Assembly: GCA_035501255.1 (NCBI GenBank)
Contig: DATJWM010000012.1
Coordinates: 1 to 6,948, forward strand
Origin: JAFAZI01 sp035501255
Lineage (GTDB): Bacteria; Actinomycetota; Actinomycetes; JAFAQI01
Direction: 5' to 3'
DNA length: 6,948 nt
The notes below the pieces were generated by a model that worked only from the letters and a program-made list of their open reading frames with translations, made no database searches and was not told where the DNA came from. Of the stretch, positions 6,167 to 6,948 are shown piece by piece (position 1 is the first letter of the stretch; every line of letters starts with the position of its first letter). Position numbers and translations under genes: made by a program.

Positions 6167-6948
6167 TTCGGCATCCCGAGAACCCGCTCGGCGATCAAGG
6201 TGCGCTGGATCTGTGAGGTGCCGGCAGCGATCGTGTACTGCAACGACCACAGATAGGTGCGCACGGCCTCGACAGAGCGCGCGTCGACCCCGCCGACCGC
6301 GGCCATGCCCAGCACCCGCACGGTCAGCTCGGACAACTCCTGCGCCAACTCGCTGAACCGCAGCTTCACCGCGGAACCGGTCGGCGCGGGCAGGCCGGTG
6401 GCCTCGGACTCGGCGATCCCGCGCTGCGTCATTCGCCACAGACCATCGATGCTCGCCGACAGCCGGCCGACCTGCGCACGCAGCGCGTTGTCCTCCCAAC
6501 GCCCCCCGGGCAAGGTCCGGGCGAGCCGCACGAGATCCTGCAACTGCGAGCGCAACGTGATGATGTGCTGCGCGAACGCGGTCCCCCGCTCGAACCGAAG
6601 CGTGACGTTCGTGACCCGCCACCCGTCGTTCTCGGCACCGACCCGGTCCGTGATCGGCACCCGGGCATCGGTGAGAAAAACCTCGCAGAAGTGCGCCTCG
6701 CCGTCGATCGTGCGCATCGGTCGGACCTCGACGCCCGGCTGGTGCATGTCAAGGATCAGCCAGGTGATGCCCTTGTGCTTCGGGGCGTCGGGGTCGGTGC
6801 GCACGAGCAGCTCGCAGTAGTCCGCGACGTGCGCCCGGGTGCTCCAGATCTTCTGTCCGTTGATCACGTACTCCTCGCCGCGACGCTCCGCCCGGGTGCG
6901 CAAGGAGGCCAGGTCGGAGCCGGCCTGGGGTTCGGAAAAGCCTTGGCA
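6163..6948 (-). CDS. Acyl-CoA dehydrogenase, C-terminal part (5' end outside window)
   Basis: The last 261 codons of a minus-strand acyl-CoA dehydrogenase; the frame is open to the window edge, so roughly the first third is missing. The visible part begins CQGFSEPQAGSDLAS, the ACAD signature 1 that forms part of the FAD/substrate site, followed by INGQKIWSTRAHVADYC in the middle beta domain. The helical C-terminal domain has RFERG near the centre and ends SQIQRTLIAERVLGMPK, the family's usual C-terminal signature. Function: FAD-dependent alpha,beta-desaturation of an acyl-CoA, with electrons passed to electron-transfer flavoprotein. At the place where many ACADs carry the catalytic Glu (EGT before xIQR) this protein has Ala-Ala-Gly-Thr, so the base may be elsewhere or supplied by a partner subunit, as in some actinobacterial FadE heteromers. 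It overlaps the thioesterase start by 4 bases and is the most upstream operon gene visible. Confidence 0.93.
   Translation of the reverse strand, partial: CQGFSEPQAGSDLASLRTRAERRGEEYVINGQKIWSTRAHVADYCELLVRTDPDAPKHKGITWLILDMHQPGVEVRPMRTIDGEAHFCEVFLTDARVPITDRVGAENDGWRVTNVTLRFERGTAFAQHIITLRSQLQDLVRLARTLPGGRWEDNALRAQVGRLSASIDGLWRMTQRGIAESEATGLPAPTGSAVKLRFSELAQELSELTVRVLGMAAVGGVDARSVEAVRTYLWSLQYTIAAGTSQIQRTLIAERVLGMPK

Noticed and set aside
6167..6622. 152-residue N-terminal extension of the thioesterase
   Set aside because: It runs entirely inside the clear acyl-CoA dehydrogenase gene in another frame and shows no hotdog or other domain; ATG at 6166 gives an ATGA junction.

Overview
The window comes from a high-GC Gram-positive bacterium, almost certainly an actinobacterium. 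The evidence is the strong G/C third-position bias, a DUF222/13E12-family protein, a perfect actinobacterial-type LexA box, and a catabolic operon of acyl-CoA dehydrogenase, ligases and amidohydrolase of the kind common in mycobacteria, Frankia-like and Pseudonocardia-like genomes. The genus cannot be resolved from the sequence alone.

Left part, plus strand: the last 41 codons of an alpha/beta-hydrolase gene (1-128) are followed by a 76-base gap holding a promoter and a perfect 16-base SOS box (197-212). The box lies across the ATG of a DUF222 gene (205-1566), so that gene is probably DNA-damage induced and perhaps translated from a leaderless transcript. Its C-terminal HNH domain keeps the fold-level layout, but all four zinc-binding cysteines are replaced.

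Right part, minus strand, 6948 down to 1563: a tightly packed catabolic operon. In transcription order it holds an acyl-CoA dehydrogenase (5' end outside the window), a PaaI-like hotdog thioesterase, two different acyl-CoA synthetases/ligases, and an Amidohydro_2-family metal-dependent hydrolase/decarboxylase-like protein. The junctions overlap by 4, 4, 11 and 4 bases, so translation is probably coupled throughout. The ligases would activate one or two carboxylic acids to CoA thioesters, the dehydrogenase would desaturate an acyl-CoA, the thioesterase would release CoA from an intermediate or dead-end product, and the amidohydrolase-like protein would act on a ring or carboxylate intermediate. 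The substrate is not deducible here. The operon promoter lies beyond base 6948.

The DUF222 gene and the operon converge and their stop codons overlap (TAA at 1564-1566 on plus, TAG at 1565-1563 on minus), with no room for a terminator between them. There is no gene-free stretch longer than 76 bases, and I see no RNA genes, CRISPR arrays or insertion sequences. The points most worth a second look are the SOS box on the start codon, the cysteine-free HNH domain, the amidohydrolase without its HxH metal motif, and the terminator-free convergent junction.
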